Notes: generated from the letters alone by a model not told the origin. Positions 1 through 11,275 are shown, counted from the first letter of the stretch. The stretch is DNA of 64,000 nt from Mytilus edulis (GCF_963676685.1 NC_092355.1:77715176-77779175), one strand, 5' to 3'. Program-made: numbers and translations.

Positions 1-470
1 GATCCTTGTGACGATATTTACATATGTAAAGGTAGGTATGAAGGATTTTAACCACATGGTTGATCCTTGTGACGTTGTTAACATATGTAAAGGTATGTAT
101 GAAGGATGTTAACCGTATGACCGATCCTTGTGACGATGTTTACATATGTAAAGGTAGGTATGAAGGATGTACACCACATGGTTGATCCTTGTGACGTTGT
201 TTACATATGTAAAGGTATGTATGAAAGATGTTAACCGTATGACTGATCCTTGTGACGATGTTTACATATGTAAAGGTAGGTATGAAGGTTGTTAACCGTA
301 TGATCGATCCATGTGACGATGTTTACATTTGTAAAGGTATGTATGAAGGATGTTAACCGAATGAGCAATATTTGTGACGATGTTTACATATGTATAGGTA
401 TGTATAAAGGATGGTCACCTCATGACCAATCCTTTTGCAGATGTTTACAGATGTAAAGAGATTTAGGTAG
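1..470. repeat. 61-bp minisatellite (about 7 copies)
   Basis: Each unit starts with gatccttgtgacgatgttta; units begin near 1, 62, 123, 184, 245 and 306, giving a 61-bp period. Units alternate between a form ending in ccacatggtt and a form ending in ccgtatgacc, so the array grew partly as a 122-bp dimer. It decays towards 470, and a lone further copy lies at about 606-665 beyond an inserted element. The array runs off the left edge of the window. Confidence 0.9.
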
Positions 471-473
471 ATG

Positions 474-612
474 TGGTGTGAGTGCAGATGAGACAACTCT
501 CCATCCAAATAACAATTTAAAAAAATAAACCATAATAGGTCAATGTACGGCCTTCAACACGGAGCTTTGGCTCACACCGAACAATAAGCTATAAATGGGC
601 ACCAAAGGGTAT
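474..612 (-). mobile_element. SINE-like or LINE-tail fragment inserted in the minisatellite
   Basis: This stretch interrupts the 61-bp array, which resumes at about 606. It contains gagacaactctccatccaa, acggccttcaacacggagct and ggctcacaccgaacaa. The reverse complement of the same sequence occurs at about 53640-53770, so this is a dispersed family and not local sequence. No coding capacity is seen. Confidence 0.65.
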
Positions 613-666
613 GAATGAAATATGTTAACCGCATGACCAATCCATGTGACGATGTTTACATAGGTA

Positions 667-1633
667 ATACTTTAATTGTTCAACTAAGAAGTAAATAAAT
701 CCCTTTGTCCCTTCTTTATATTATAAGAAAAAGATACAACGACCAAAAAAGTAAGTTTAGTGTTGTAACACTGCATGCTGCGGTAAAAAAAAATGTTTCC
801 TTATTTAACATGACAGTTTTAATTCAATATTGCCAATTTGGCTTTAACTTTGTTTAGGCAAAATAATTCCTGATGAAGGTAAATTCAGGAAATGTATAAC
901 CCCGTGAATTCCGGCATCAGTCCGTGAAGTTCAGCACGGGTTACATTAAAGTCTGTAGGTCTATAATCGACACTTTGGCTGCTTTAAACGCAAGACCGTA
1001 TAAAAATATATACAAATTTATTAACACAAGTTTACAGTTCGAAAGCTAGGGGAAGACTGCCCCAGCAACAGTTTACAAAACATAAATTAATTCAAAGATA
1101 AGGGTATTAAAACATTATAAAAGGTTGACAAATATAAATATACTTGTCCAATGTTATGTAATAATAATAGGATTATTGTCCTCCGGCTAAACTTTATAAA
1201 ATAGCGATAATTGCTTTTGTAGTTCAAGTGTTAGATACATGTATTATCTCTCACACTCTTGACAGCCATCGGATTATGTTGTAAAATAGTAAATCTATAA
1301 TTAATCTCTTTGGGTATTTAAAATAAAGAAACATTATATTTAAGAATAAAGAAACATTTAAAACAAGAAATATTCAACTTAAAACTAAAATGAGAAATAT
1401 TCAATTTAAAACGAAAGTTCATATTACTAATCAAAACGAGAGTTCATATACATATTCAATTCAAACGAGAGTTCCTATAAAGCACTTTGAAAATTATAGT
1501 TAAAGTTCCCAATGTCACTTTTCTTCCGGTTATAAATGCAACACATTTATATAGTGTTACTTCATCTCGTAAACAAATATTGTCCTCGCATGATACATTT
1601 TATTTGTTCGCAACAATCTATTCCAAATTTCAG
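667..1633. other. Probable intron or upstream flank with no recognised coding sequence
   Basis: AT-rich sequence. At about 1330-1475 there are a few short imperfect repeats around attcaatttaaaacgagagt. The segment 895-1110 has somewhat higher GC, but no open frame or recognised family. An upstream exon of the PPPPY membrane protein may lie here or outside the window; I could not identify one. Confidence 0.4.
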
Positions 1634-1813
1634 ATGTAGAAACGTTCAAACAAGGTATTGGAAGTCTTGTCATTCTGGTCGTTGTCAGTGTAATGACGGC
1701 GGCCATGTTTGTTGTTACTAGCTGTGTCTGTTACAAATACAGAATGCTGCAACATAAACTGAAGAAAAGTAACATGTCAACCAAGCATAATGCTATAAGT
1801 GCAATTTATCCAG
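1634..1813 (+). CDS. PPPPY protein exon: membrane span
   Basis: 180 bp, entered at phase 1 and left at phase 1. It encodes VETFKQGIG, the transmembrane helix and a Lys/Arg-rich juxtamembrane segment (KYRMLQHKLKKS). Acceptor aaatttcag and donor gtataa are in place. Confidence 0.75.
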
Positions 1814-4153
1814 GTATAATTTTTATATTATATTGTAAATAAATTGAGAATGGAAATGGGAAATGTGTCAAAGAGACTACAGCCCGACCATAGAGTGGAA
1901 AAAGCCGAAGGCCACTAATGGGTCTTCCATACAGCGAGAAAATTCCGCACCCAGAGGCGTGCTTCAGCTGGCCCATAAACAAAAATATGTACAAGTTCAG
2001 TAATAATGAACGTCATGCTAAACTCAGAAATATATAAAAGATATAAAAGAGACTTAAGTTTAAAAAAAATCGTACAAGACTAACAAATGCCAGAGGCTTC
2101 TGATTTGGGACAGGCGCAAAAATGCGGCGGGGTTAAACATGTTTTTTGGAGATCTCAATCCTCCCCTATATCTCATATTTTTTTTTCATTTGCCAAAAGT
2201 AACAACAGAAAACAAACAACAAAAACAAAATGAATTTCACCGTATAGACTGCATATTTCAAACGATCTCATTATTACACTAGAACCACTGATTAAAAGAT
2301 AGAGAAGTTAATCGATTTGATATACAAGTGATAATACTTATTTCGTTGATATTTCGTTTATTTGGACGATTCACTTACTTTCATGTAGAACAATAACACC
2401 AACACATATGAAACCCATCCAAACACTCATTGAACTTAAAAAGATACGTATGACTTTTAAATAAACCATATACTATGGATAACACATTTATTTTTAAGTT
2501 TCAGGCAATGGTGCTCATGTGACCAACACGTCAGATGATTTTTATAGAATTGCCAGTCCACCTCCACCATACAGAGAACGCAGTGGTAAGTATTGTTAGT
2601 CCTACCTGACACGTGACTCACTTTTAGCCTATCAAACTATTTATTAGACTATATATGTGGCGTGATTGTTTTTTATTTGCTCGTCACTTTTAGAAATTTG
2701 TCCAAGCCCACTTTAATTGCAGTCTATTCCCTGTACCACTGTAATGATGAGGGGCAAATAGATGAACAGACGGACAGACAGATGTACGGACGGACGGTAT
2801 ACCATACTACGTCCCGATTGATACGGACGTATACCAAAAAATCAATCTAAGCTGTAGATTCATTGTTATTTAAAGGAACTTGAAATGAAAGGTATAATTA
2901 AGTTTGTAATTCTGAAATGTTATAAAATTATGTATTTGGTTTATCTGTTTATTGTGAAATGAGATCTCAGTTATTCCTCTTTAATAGACATGAATTAATG
3001 GGACAGTAAATACAAAAATTATTAAAAAACGATAAAGACTCTAGTTTAAAATCAAACAACTTTTTATGTTTAAAAGTAATAATTTTCCGTGGAAAATACT
3101 ATTTTTCAAAACAGTATGAATGTAAAAGAACAGAATTTTATAAATCAAAATTGTCGTCCTTTGAAATTAGAAAAGTGACAATGTATACATTTGCTTGCAA
3201 AAAAACGAGGAAAAAATATTTATTTGGTGTTAAAGTTTGGCTTCTAGAAAGTTGAGTAATTTGATGTTGGGTTTGTATTCACGGAACAATTCTCTAACAA
3301 GTTTATTTTACAACAGTTAAGTATTGATTTCTTAAACGTTTTGTCTAAAGCTTATTAATAAGTGAAAGCAAGCAAACTTTTTTTCATTTTTCACAAGACA
3401 ATCTTAAAGAAACAGATGATTAAATGCTTTTGTTTGAATGAAAAATGTTAAAACCAATCACCTATCACACGTCATATAATTCGACAGTCAACTCTTAGAC
3501 CCCGCTATCACCCGTCAAAAAACAAACTGACAATGCCATTGCAAAAAGCAAAAAAAACACAAAACACAAACAATGCAAGAGTAGCAAAACACAACGTAGA
3601 AAACAAAATCAATACGAAATCGGGGGTGGGTTTTAAAAGCCTTCTAGAGCTATATTGATAGAAAAATCTATAAAAGAGGGACGAAAGATACCAGAGGGAC
3701 AGACGAAAGATACCAGAGGGACAATCAAACTCATAAATTGAAAATAAACTGACAACGCCATGGCTAAAAATGAAAAGGACAAACAGACAAACAATAGTAC
3801 AGATGACACAACATAGAAAACTAAAGAATTAACAACACGAACCCCACCAAACACAAGGGGTGATCTCATGTGCTCCGGAAGGGTAGGCAGATCCTGCTCC
3901 ACATGTGGCACCCGTCGTGTTGTTTATGAGATAACAAATCCGGTAAATAGTTTAATTCGGTAGGTCATATTCATGAAAGGGAAGGGGATTGTAGTTACGA
4001 CGTAAGGAACATATCCGAAGTACGTATCAAAATAAAAAACAATAATTGATAGTTGTTTATTATTCCACAGATGCACCGCGGGACCAACATTTTAACGCCA
4101 TCCCGAAAACAGACCAGTACAAGGCACCAAGGGTAGATGTCACAAAGAAATGA
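1634..4153 (+). CDS. Single-pass membrane protein with a PPPPY motif, last three coding exons (Shisa/CYYR1-like layout)
   Basis: Three exons join in frame: 1634-1813, 2505-2585 and 4071-4153 (stop TGA). Every boundary has AG before and GT after (tttcag before 1634, gtataa after 1813, tttcag before 2505, gtaagt after 2585, ccacag before 4071), and all three junctions are phase 1. The first exon encodes an acidic start, a hydrophobic span of about 24 residues (GSLVILVVVSVMTAAMFVVT), then SCVCYKYRM and a basic stretch typical of the cytosolic side. The second exon carries SPPPPYRERS, a PY motif of the type bound by WW domains such as those of Nedd4-type ubiquitin ligases. The last exon encodes a polar tail ending in VDVTKK. 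A short cytosolic tail with PPxY after one membrane span is seen in Shisa and CYYR1 proteins, but the cysteine-rich ectodomain that would settle this is not visible. The gene is 5' incomplete here. Confidence 0.75.
1846..2175 (+). mobile_element. SINE-like dispersed repeat inside an intron
   Basis: It begins with the phrase gaatggaaatgggaaatgtg followed by tcaaagaga and the segment gaccatagag. It continues with cagcgagaaaattccgcac and ends with ggacaggcgcaaaaatgcgg and ggttaaacatg. Shorter copies of the same head occur at about 7170-7245, 31326-31465, 43405-43460 and (reverse) 53950-54025, which shows a dispersed family. It lies wholly in the intron between 1813 and 2505. Confidence 0.7.
2505..2585 (+). 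CDS. PPPPY protein exon: PY motif
   Basis: 81 bp between tttcag and gtaagt. It encodes GNGAHVTNTSDDFYRIASPP, then PPYRERS. The PPPPY core lies in the cytosolic tail, about 45 residues after the membrane span. Confidence 0.75.
2995..3430. repeat. Diverged dispersed repeat (intronic)
   Basis: The order acagtaaata, a long AT-rich stretch, taataattttccgtggaaaa and gaaattagaaaag resembles 14586-14740 (gagacagtaaatataaa, aaataattttccgttgaaaa, ggaaattaaaaca). I read this as two old copies of one repeat. The intron otherwise shows nothing recognisable. Confidence 0.35.
3633..4035 (-). mobile_element. Retroelement 3' fragment (family A)
   Basis: It shares the ordered segments gagggacgaaagatacca, caacgccatggctaaaaatg, aggtcatattcatgaaaggg and gtagttacgacgtaagg with fragments at 24896-25377 and 43918-44545. 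Those longer copies still encode a peptide ending LVDRYGI. The fragment stops about 35 bp before the acceptor of the 4071 exon, so it sits next to a splice site and may overlap its branch-point region. Confidence 0.7.
4071..4153 (+). CDS. PPPPY protein exon: terminal
   Basis: It follows tattccacag and starts at phase 1, completing GAT (Asp) with the last G of the preceding exon. It encodes APRDQHFNAIPKTDQYKAP and RVDVTKK, then TGA at 4151-4153. Confidence 0.7.
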
Positions 4154-4479
4154 TTCACAGACGGACGATGAAAACTATTGTATAATTAATATTTGGTTTA
4201 TTAAGCAAAAATCATTTTTGTTTTCAGATTCTCTCAATCGAATGATTCTGTTTGACAATTCTCATGAACTACAAATCATAGCTTATAGAAAGCTTGTGTT
4301 ATATGTACATGTACCGTATGAATTACCCCCCCCCCCCCCCATCCCCCTTACAAATTGTTCCGCTTATCAAATTTTCATCAATAATTACACTTATTGCGAA
4401 CATAATGAGACATTTCCACCTATCCATCTTCTGTTGTTCAATCCTTTTTTTTGTTTTTGTCAGTTTTATTGTTCCATTT

Positions 4480-4485
4480 AATAAA
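4480..4485 (+). terminator. Candidate polyadenylation signal AATAAA
   Basis: AATAAA lies 327 nt downstream of the TGA of the PPPPY protein gene, in T-rich sequence. Other AT-rich hexamers are nearby, so this is only a candidate. Confidence 0.35.
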
Positions 4486-4890
4486 TACAATAGCTATTGT
4501 TTCTTATCGACTTCTTCCACAATTCTTAGCATGATTTCTATAGACTTTTGTTTCATTTTTTTATTTTTCTTATTATTGTTTTATAGTTCCATTGAATATA
4601 TACAATAGCTACATATATTGTTCCTTATAGATTTCTTGCACGTTTCTATAGAATTTTCTTTTTTTTTGTAGTTTTTGTTTGGTGTTTTTTTATATATCGA
4701 ATACAATTTAAAAAAGAAGAACTTCATCATTTTCAAGTGTTTATTGATAAAACACAAAAAGAATCAATAGAAAAAATGTTGAAATTTAGTTGGAAATCAA
4801 CATTTATGTTTGAATCACAGTTACGTTCAAAAGATTGAAAATATATTATTGATATAAAATAAATACAACATCCCATGCAATTTTGTGTAC

Positions 4891-5637
4891 TTAAGGTTTA
4901 TGTACCCTTCTGTAGCCATTTTTGTACGAACTTTTTAAACTTCAATTGTATCAAAACTACAGATATTATGAATAATAGAGATAGGCCATTTTGTACATAT
5001 TCCAAGGGGAAACTTGATGCAAAGCATTATTTTTTACTGTTCCATTGCATTTAATAGAAAAAGAGGACTTTGTGGCAAATAAATCAAGATTTTTATAGAA
5101 AATCCACAGCCTTTATCCTTGTACTCTCATATTTGGCAATTTGATGACTGATAGATATAGGATTATTGCATGCAGTGCTAGCATTGATTTCCTTAAAACA
5201 AGTTTATAAATGTAGTTATTGGTTAAGACAAGTATAAATATGGCCAAAATCAAGTACACCTTTTAGGGTGCGCTCGACTTTAGTGACTCAGCACGAGGTG
5301 TTTTGGAATTTACAGACTACTTAGAACTTTTTGTAAAAAATAAACACTAGCACATCATAGAAAATCAAGTGAGTAATTTATGTTTCAAATTTTATAACAA
5401 AAATCTCTGTATTAAAGGCTGTGGATTTTCTATAAAAATCTTGATTTATTTGCCACAAAGTCTTCTTTTTCTATCAAATGCAATGAAACAGTAAAAAATA
5501 ATGCTTTGCATCAAGTTTCCCCTTGGAACATGTACTAAATGGCCTATCTCTATTATTTATTATATCTTTAGTTTTGATACAATTGAGGTTTGAAAAATTC
5601 GTACAAAAATGGCTACAGAAGGGTACATAAACCTTAA
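4891..5637. mobile_element. Foldback DNA element with about 220-bp terminal inverted repeats and TTAA ends
   Basis: The left arm (about 4891-5110, starting ttaaggtttatgtacccttc) is the reverse complement of the right arm (about 5414-5637, ending gggtacataaaccttaa), with scattered mismatches. Both ends are TTAA, the target-site type of piggyBac-like transposases. The 300-bp middle has no open frame. It is a non-autonomous element (MITE), mobilised in trans if at all. Confidence 0.9.
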
Positions 5638-5734
5638 AAAGTATTATCATGTCTTATTACCTATTTTTTACACAGGTGAACTAATCAATTAAGTGAGGGA
5701 TTTCTCTAATCAGAAGTTTAAAGGTCACAGTGTA

Positions 5735-7001
5735 TATATGTCGTGTACACGTTTCGATTTTGTACAGTGTACATGTTATAACTTTTAAAATGCAAAAATA
5801 CAAGTTATAACATGTACAAAAGTACCTCATACATGTTATAACCTGTACAAAATATTGCTTAAAAATGGTTTTTATTAACTTGTACACAATTTTAAATAAA
5901 TCTAAATGAAGTAAAATATACATTTAAATTCACCAATGCATAAACAACAACAATAAATAGGCCAGAACGTGTCTGTAGAGGACAATGATCACAAAGTTTC
6001 AGAAATATATGTTTCATGACTTATGTTGGCAAAATGTGTTTTCATGTAATTGTATGTTTTATGTAGTCCATCATGGCTTAAATAGGTGTGACACTATTTA
6101 CTTAAAGCTTGCATTTCATCAATGACAATTACATTAGATACTAGTAACTAAATTCTTCCAAAAATTTTAAGAACGATGCTTAAACATTTTGGGTAATACT
6201 CCTCCCTCTCGTTATATAGCATGCAAAGACTAAAACAATGTCTTATACGCTTACTCTGTAAAAGCAAGAGAAAGCTGAAATGGTTTTCATTGAACCACGC
6301 TTCATTATCAATATCTTTGGATCTACTCTTCAACATTTTTGGCCTTCAGCATGACTTATGTAAATCTATAATTATTTTTTTTATATAAACTATAAGATCA
6401 TTGCATGAGGCGGATGTCATTTTGATGTTTTAAATATATAACCTCTACTTTGAAAGCATGTATTTGTGTCCTTTGGATGTCGTCTGCTCCATGGGCTGGT
6501 TGTTGTCTTTTAGACACATACCCCATTTCCATTCCCAATTTTATTTGTAGACACATCTGTCCTAGCTATCCTCTTATGTCTTTTAGTGTCAACTAGAATG
6601 AAAGTATTTTACTATTGGCCTCAAAGTGGACACTCATAATCATAATTCATCAAATAAAGATATGTCCATAGATAGTCATAAGAGGATCATAAGACATGTC
6701 CTAAGATATGTCTTATGACAAATTTTAGGAATTCTTCGTAATACCGACCCCTGGACATTAACTGTATCAAAAAAGGACAAAACACGCTAACATGAAGGAA
6801 TAATAAAAACGTTATGAATATGTTATTGAGGTCAATAACATCTGTTGTGATAATAGAAACATATCCTTATTTTTCGATTTTGTACAAGTTAAAACCATTT
6901 TAAGCAATATTTTGTACAGGTTATAACATGTACGAGGTACTTTTGTACATGTTATAACTTGTATATTTGCATTATACAAGTTATAACATGTACAATATTT
7001 T
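5735..7001. repeat. Inverted repeat pair built from palindromic GTTATAAC motifs
   Basis: The segment at about 5735-5895 reappears as its reverse complement at about 6876-7001. Within each arm, acaagttataacatgtaca and its variants occur three times, so each arm is itself made of near-palindromes. The 980-bp spacer has no recognised gene. It may be one large non-autonomous element or two copies of a smaller one. Confidence 0.7.
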
Positions 7002-7169
7002 AAGTGGTCTCCTAAAACAGGTTGGACTGGACACGTGTATATACTAACTTTCTGAAATTGTTTGTTATCTCACCCCTTATTTCATTGATTTTATATTTAC
7101 ATTGAGACATAGATCAAATTTATTCGTTCAGTGTGTGTTCAAATGTCAATTGATTGGGTAATATAAAAA

Positions 7170-7245
7170 TGAGAATGGAAATGGGGAATGTGTCAAAAAG
7201 ACAACAACCTAATCATAAAGCAGACAGCAGCCAGCAGCCGAAGCC
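7170..7245 (+). mobile_element. SINE-like fragment
   Basis: It carries gagaatggaaatggggaat, gtgtcaaaaagacaacaacc and a degenerate gcagacagcagcc, the same head as the element at 1846-2175. Copies related to 53340-53530 lie next to it (about 7060-7145 and 7246-7380). Confidence 0.6.
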
Positions 7246-7379
7246 TGTGTGTCTTTCTATGTTGTGATGTTACACTAAATTGTTATTGGTAAGGGTGGTC
7301 GTTGTTTACCTATCGAAACGTTTAAACCCGTTGCATTTGTTAACACCTGTATTAAACCTGATGTTCAGTGGACCTGGGG

Positions 7380-7918
7380 CCGGTAACAAGAAGCATTCTT
7401 ATGTCTTAAGATTTAATAATGTAACAAGACCCAACCTCAGACCTATCTTATAATGATTGACAGCCCTTAATGTTTTGAAAAAGTGCATGATTTAAGAACG
7501 ATTCTTACGTCTACCTTAAAACGATCTTACTAATTCCAGTAACACAAAATAATTCTTAAATTTTGGTCAGTTATTAAGTGTTCTTAAAACAAACTTAGCA
7601 ACTTAGGGGTGTATCAAGAACAATTCGCAATAGCTTCACTTGATATTTTTTGTAAGAGTGGTCCCGACTACTCTTAGCTGTACATTCACTTGTTAATAAT
7701 AGAACAAGTTGCTTTAAAAAGTTAATACATGAACCTTAGAACTTTTTTATTCTAATTATTAATTCATCTGAATAGGAAATTATATAACAGTGTTTTCTTT
7801 GCCATGTGTGTGGAGGATGGTAGTTTCTCTTTATTGTAAATCATTACAATTTTGGCTTGTTGAGAGAAGTGTTAAATATAAAGCAATGAGGAATTTGTGA
7901 CCTTTTTCAATTTTAAAC
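7380..7918. other. Gene-free stretch with old repeats
   Basis: Clusters of cttaag and ttcttaa occur at about 7400-7590, reminiscent of decayed MITE arms. No open frame, splice-framed exon or RNA gene is recognised. Confidence 0.35.
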
Positions 7919-8200
7919 CAAGAGTTCCAAATGGTGTTTAAATCATCTCTTCTTAAATTTTACGGAAGCCATCATGAGTTGGTTGACCGTTATGGAATAT
8001 CCGTTCATTATGTCGTAACTACAGTCCCATTCCTTTTTCACGAATGTGACCTAACGAATTGGACTATTTACAGGCTTCGTAATATAATGAACAACACGAT
8101 GGGTGCCAGACATGGAGCAGGTTCTGCTTACCCTTCCGGATTATCTGAAATCATCCCCAGTTTTTAGTGGGTTTCGTGTTGCTGTTATACACCTATTTTT
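7919..8200 (+). mobile_element. Retroelement C-terminal coding fragment (family A)
   Basis: The + strand encodes SSLLKFYGSHHELVDRYGIS and, further on, GAGSAYPSGL. The same peptide pattern (KSSLRKCYGRHHELVDRYGI) is read on the - strand at about 25200-25350. The pattern resembles the C-terminal tail of reverse-transcriptase-type elements common in molluscs and fish. This copy is short, has no catalytic motifs and cannot be functional. Confidence 0.65.
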
Positions 8201-8211
8201 GACATTTTTGC

Positions 8212-8545
8212 CTATTGTGTCTGTTTTGGTATCACCAACCCAGTTGTCAGCACTTCAGTGTTGACATGAATATCAATTATGTGGTCATTTTTATAAATTT
8301 CCTGTTTACAAAACTTTGAATTTTTCGAAAAAAAACTAAGGATTTTCTTATCCCAGGAATAGATTACCTTAGCCGTATTTGGCACAACTTTTGGAAATTT
8401 TGGATCCTCAATGCTCTTCAACTTCGTACTTGTTTGGCTCAAAGTGATAAATATTTTGATATGAGCGTCACTGATGAGTTTTATGTAGACGAAACGCGCG
8501 TCTGGCGTACTAAATTATAATCCTGGTACCTTTGATAACTATTGT
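8212..8545 (+). mobile_element. Family B dispersed repeat
   Basis: It runs from ggtatcaccaacccagttgt through gattttcttatcccagga, ctcaatgctcttcaacttc and gagcgtcactgatgagttt to gacgaaacgcgcgtctggcg. The same order occurs at 20480-20710 and 23460-23640, and reversed at 25380-26350 and 45660-45790. No protein is encoded. Confidence 0.75.
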
Positions 8546-8720
8546 TGTCATTGTTCACGCATCGTTATCAATATAATGGAATTTGATAAGACTGTCATAC
8601 AAGTGAGAGGTTCAGCTTTTTCAACCAGGTTCAATCCATCATTTTTTACACTTTGAAAATGCCTGTAACAAGTCAAAAAATTGTGACTAGGATGGAGAGA
8701 TGTCTCAATGCCACTTATAA
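8546..8720 (+). mobile_element. Family C dispersed repeat
   Basis: It contains gactgtcatacaagtgaga, ggttcaatccatcattttt and gaaaatgcctgtaaca. Related copies lie at about 20155-20290 (+), 39244-39450 (-) and 42040-42290 (-). Non-coding. Confidence 0.6.
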
Positions 8721-8799
8721 CACATCTTCTTATATCTTTCCAGTACAATAAAATAAACATTGGCAAATGAAAAAGTGGACACAAACATCAAAATTTCAC

Positions 8800-9770
8800 A
8801 CATCAAATTAACCTATCAAAGATCAAACTATGATAGGACCCGACATATAAAATTTAAAACAAATTAAGCACGAAAAGTGAAGACCTGGTATATGTATAAA
8901 ACAGTTAACAAAAGATAAATTTGATATACTGCTTAATACAACTCAGTGTAACAACTGTTTCACAAACCACGCCTCTTTTGGGAAAATATATATAAGTTCA
9001 CCCACTGGTGGTTCCCACATATGATCTAAACGATTCGTCTCATGAGACACAAATTGGAAACTTTACCAGTATAAATGCACATGAATAGCGACCAAACTGA
9101 GTTCTAATGTAGACCTAAAGTGAAAGGAGTTGTAGTACAGAACTTTTGGTAATAAATAGTAAAACGGCTTGCCTTAGAATTCAGATATTTTACTTCCCAG
9201 TTGATGACTGCTTTAGTTTTGTGTAAAGACGTTGTCCCTCATAAAAAAAAGTCACTTAATTAAAGACCAAACAGCCTATTCATTTCTATCAATGATTTTT
9301 CCTTTAAACTTTGTGTGAAGGAGTTGCATGATTTGAGGAACAAAATATGATGAAAAAATTGGGGGTCACCGACTTAGTTTTGTCACTATAGCAACCTCAG
9401 TTTCGTGTTTTCACTAATATTAACATAATATTTGCTTGTTATCTAAACTCTCAAAAAAATGCTTTATATCAACCCTACAAGCATAATTCTTCTTTCACGT
9501 TAAACAGTAGATTTTTATCTTTCAAATACAGGTTCAAGAGTTTAAGGCTCATATTGATTTGATCTTTAAAAATATGATTTATTTCATTCCCGCCAAAAAT
9601 TAAACGTAAAACTGAAAAACGTTTCCAGTATTAAAAAATATCTACCAGTGATTTCTTCATTAAAATTAGAAGAAGGAAAGTGCCATATGTACTCTTCAAA
9701 ATAAAGCAAAAAAAAATGTATGTCACCGATGTCTGAAGACACATTTGGTTTCCGGACAACTTCAATTTTA
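8800..9770. other. Gene-free stretch
   Basis: AT-rich sequence with no open frame longer than chance. The only structure I noticed is a 20-bp segment at 9261-9280 whose exact reverse complement lies at 15896-15915. Confidence 0.4.
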
Positions 9771-9774
9771 GTGA

Positions 9775-10556
9775 ATGGATCTATATAAATCTTAAAGAAG
9801 GTTTAATACCACAAAAGGAATGTTGGGATATATTTGGGAATGATGGTTCCAACCGTTTACGAAAAAGGGGTATAAAAGAACCATTTTTTTTTTTAATTCA
9901 GGATAATTAATTATAAATATAGTTTTGTATAGGAATTTCGATTGCTCTTATATTGTACCATAGTGTTCAATACCACAGGTAAAAGGTTATGATTAATTTT
10001 TGGGGTTATGGTACCAACAGTTTAGGAATGAAGGAACAAAAAGGGACAACAAACAATCATGTTTACTTTGTATTTTCCGGAAAATTACTTGTGTGTAAGT
10101 TTTTGGATCTTTCTAGCATTGTACCACAAGGAACAGTATCACAAAGGGAAGACTGGGATTAGGTTCGGGGATAATTGCCCCAAACATGCAGAAATTAGGG
10201 ATAACAGAAATGGCAAAAAAAACCAACATGTTTCTAGTTTCCACAGACAATATCTTGTGTTTAAGTGTATTGATCTCTCTAAAATTTTACTACAAGGTTT
10301 ATTTATAATACCACAAAGGAAAGACTGGAATTTCGTTTGATGGTTTAAACATGTTCATATCTCTTTTATTTTTATTTTTTTTAATTTCAAATTTTTGAAA
10401 GTATTGCGCATACGATTTGTTAGATCTTCGACCACATTTACCTTGTGTCAGAAACCTATGTAACGTCTTAAATTTGATCATAATCCAAATTCAGATAGTA
10501 TCAAGCTTTTATATTGTGTCCAAATTTTCCCCAACTGTTCAGGGTTCGACCTCTGC
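9775..10556 (-). mobile_element. Reverse copy of the element seen at 48221-50305, truncated
   Basis: About four diverged units carry taccacaaaggaagactgg-like phrases followed by ggttccaac and gtttaggaa. These are the reverse complement of the roughly 165-bp units at 49575-50200. The copy ends at 10556 with gttcagggttcgacctctgc, the reverse complement of the segment just inside the left terminus of the intact element. The terminal inverted repeat itself is missing. Confidence 0.65.
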
Positions 10557-10853
10557 TATCAGCAAAGCATTTTAATGTTTTCAGGTACTACAAAACGAGC
10601 AGATGTGATTAAAAGTTCCTATCGCTTTCTTCATATGGTAAGCCAGGCCAGCATATGCGTATCCAGGGGGACTGGAAAAAACTGGTTGATAATATAGGGA
10701 ATCACTGAAGCGTGAGATGGAGCGCTCCCTTAAGGTAAGCCATCGGGACCGCCTTACAAAAAGTTCTGAATCGGCCACTGCCCAGTTCTGCTTTTGAAGT
10801 GTTTGGAACAATGAGTACAAATTAGGCCTTCTCCATGCTATCAGTTTTTATGT

Positions 10854-11059
10854 TCATTGAGAAGTCTTAAATTTTAATGCACACTGGTCACATTTGTGTA
10901 ACTCATTAATGTGGATCTTCTTATGCCTGTGCAAACTAGCTATCCATTTTGTCTTGAAAGGGCAATAAGGGCATTGGTATGAAGACCCCTCCTTCTTAAC
11001 TTTAGTTCTTTTTTCTGTGATTCATCTTCACTTGCCTCCCCTAATGATTCAATATCCAT
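10854..11059 (-). pseudogene. C2H2 zinc-finger gene fragment, frameshifted
   Basis: Read on the - strand, an ATG at 11057-11059 opens MDIESLGEASEDESQKKELK, which then loses frame. One frame over, the sequence continues KKEGSSYQCPYCPFKTKWIA and SLHRHKKIHINELHKCDQC, then a stop at 10854-10856. This contains one complete C2H2 finger (C-X2-C-X12-H-X3-H), a TGEKP-like linker position occupied by INELHK, and the first Cys pair of a second finger. A 1-nt frame change near 11000 and the stop after half of the second finger show it is broken. A TTTCCTTTAG just upstream of the ATG looks like a 3' splice site, so this may be a captured genomic exon. It sits between two head-to-head copies of one mobile element (9775-10556 and 11276-11660). 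Confidence 0.6.
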
Positions 11060-11275
11060 ATTCTAAAGGAAAAATAGTTTTAGCTCGATTGTTGCTTGCA
11101 TGTTCTTTACTGTAAAAAATGAAACGACATGTGACATATAAATTATCCAAAGTCATGAAAGCGTGAAATGCAAGTCAAGTTGTGTAGTGCAAACTTTTTC
11201 AGTCAAAAATGTAAACTAATAAAGATGCATTGGTACCGTACATGATGTACGTGTTGCAGAGCACACTTGATACTA

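Noticed and set aside
895-1110. Possible LTR (TGTAACCCGTGC-like start on the - strand)
   Set aside because: No second copy, primer-binding site or polypurine tract found in the window.
4137-4608. + strand frames of 104 and 114 codons
   Set aside because: They overlap the 3' end of the PPPPY protein exon and its probable 3' UTR; low-complexity Phe/Ser/Ile content and no splice support.
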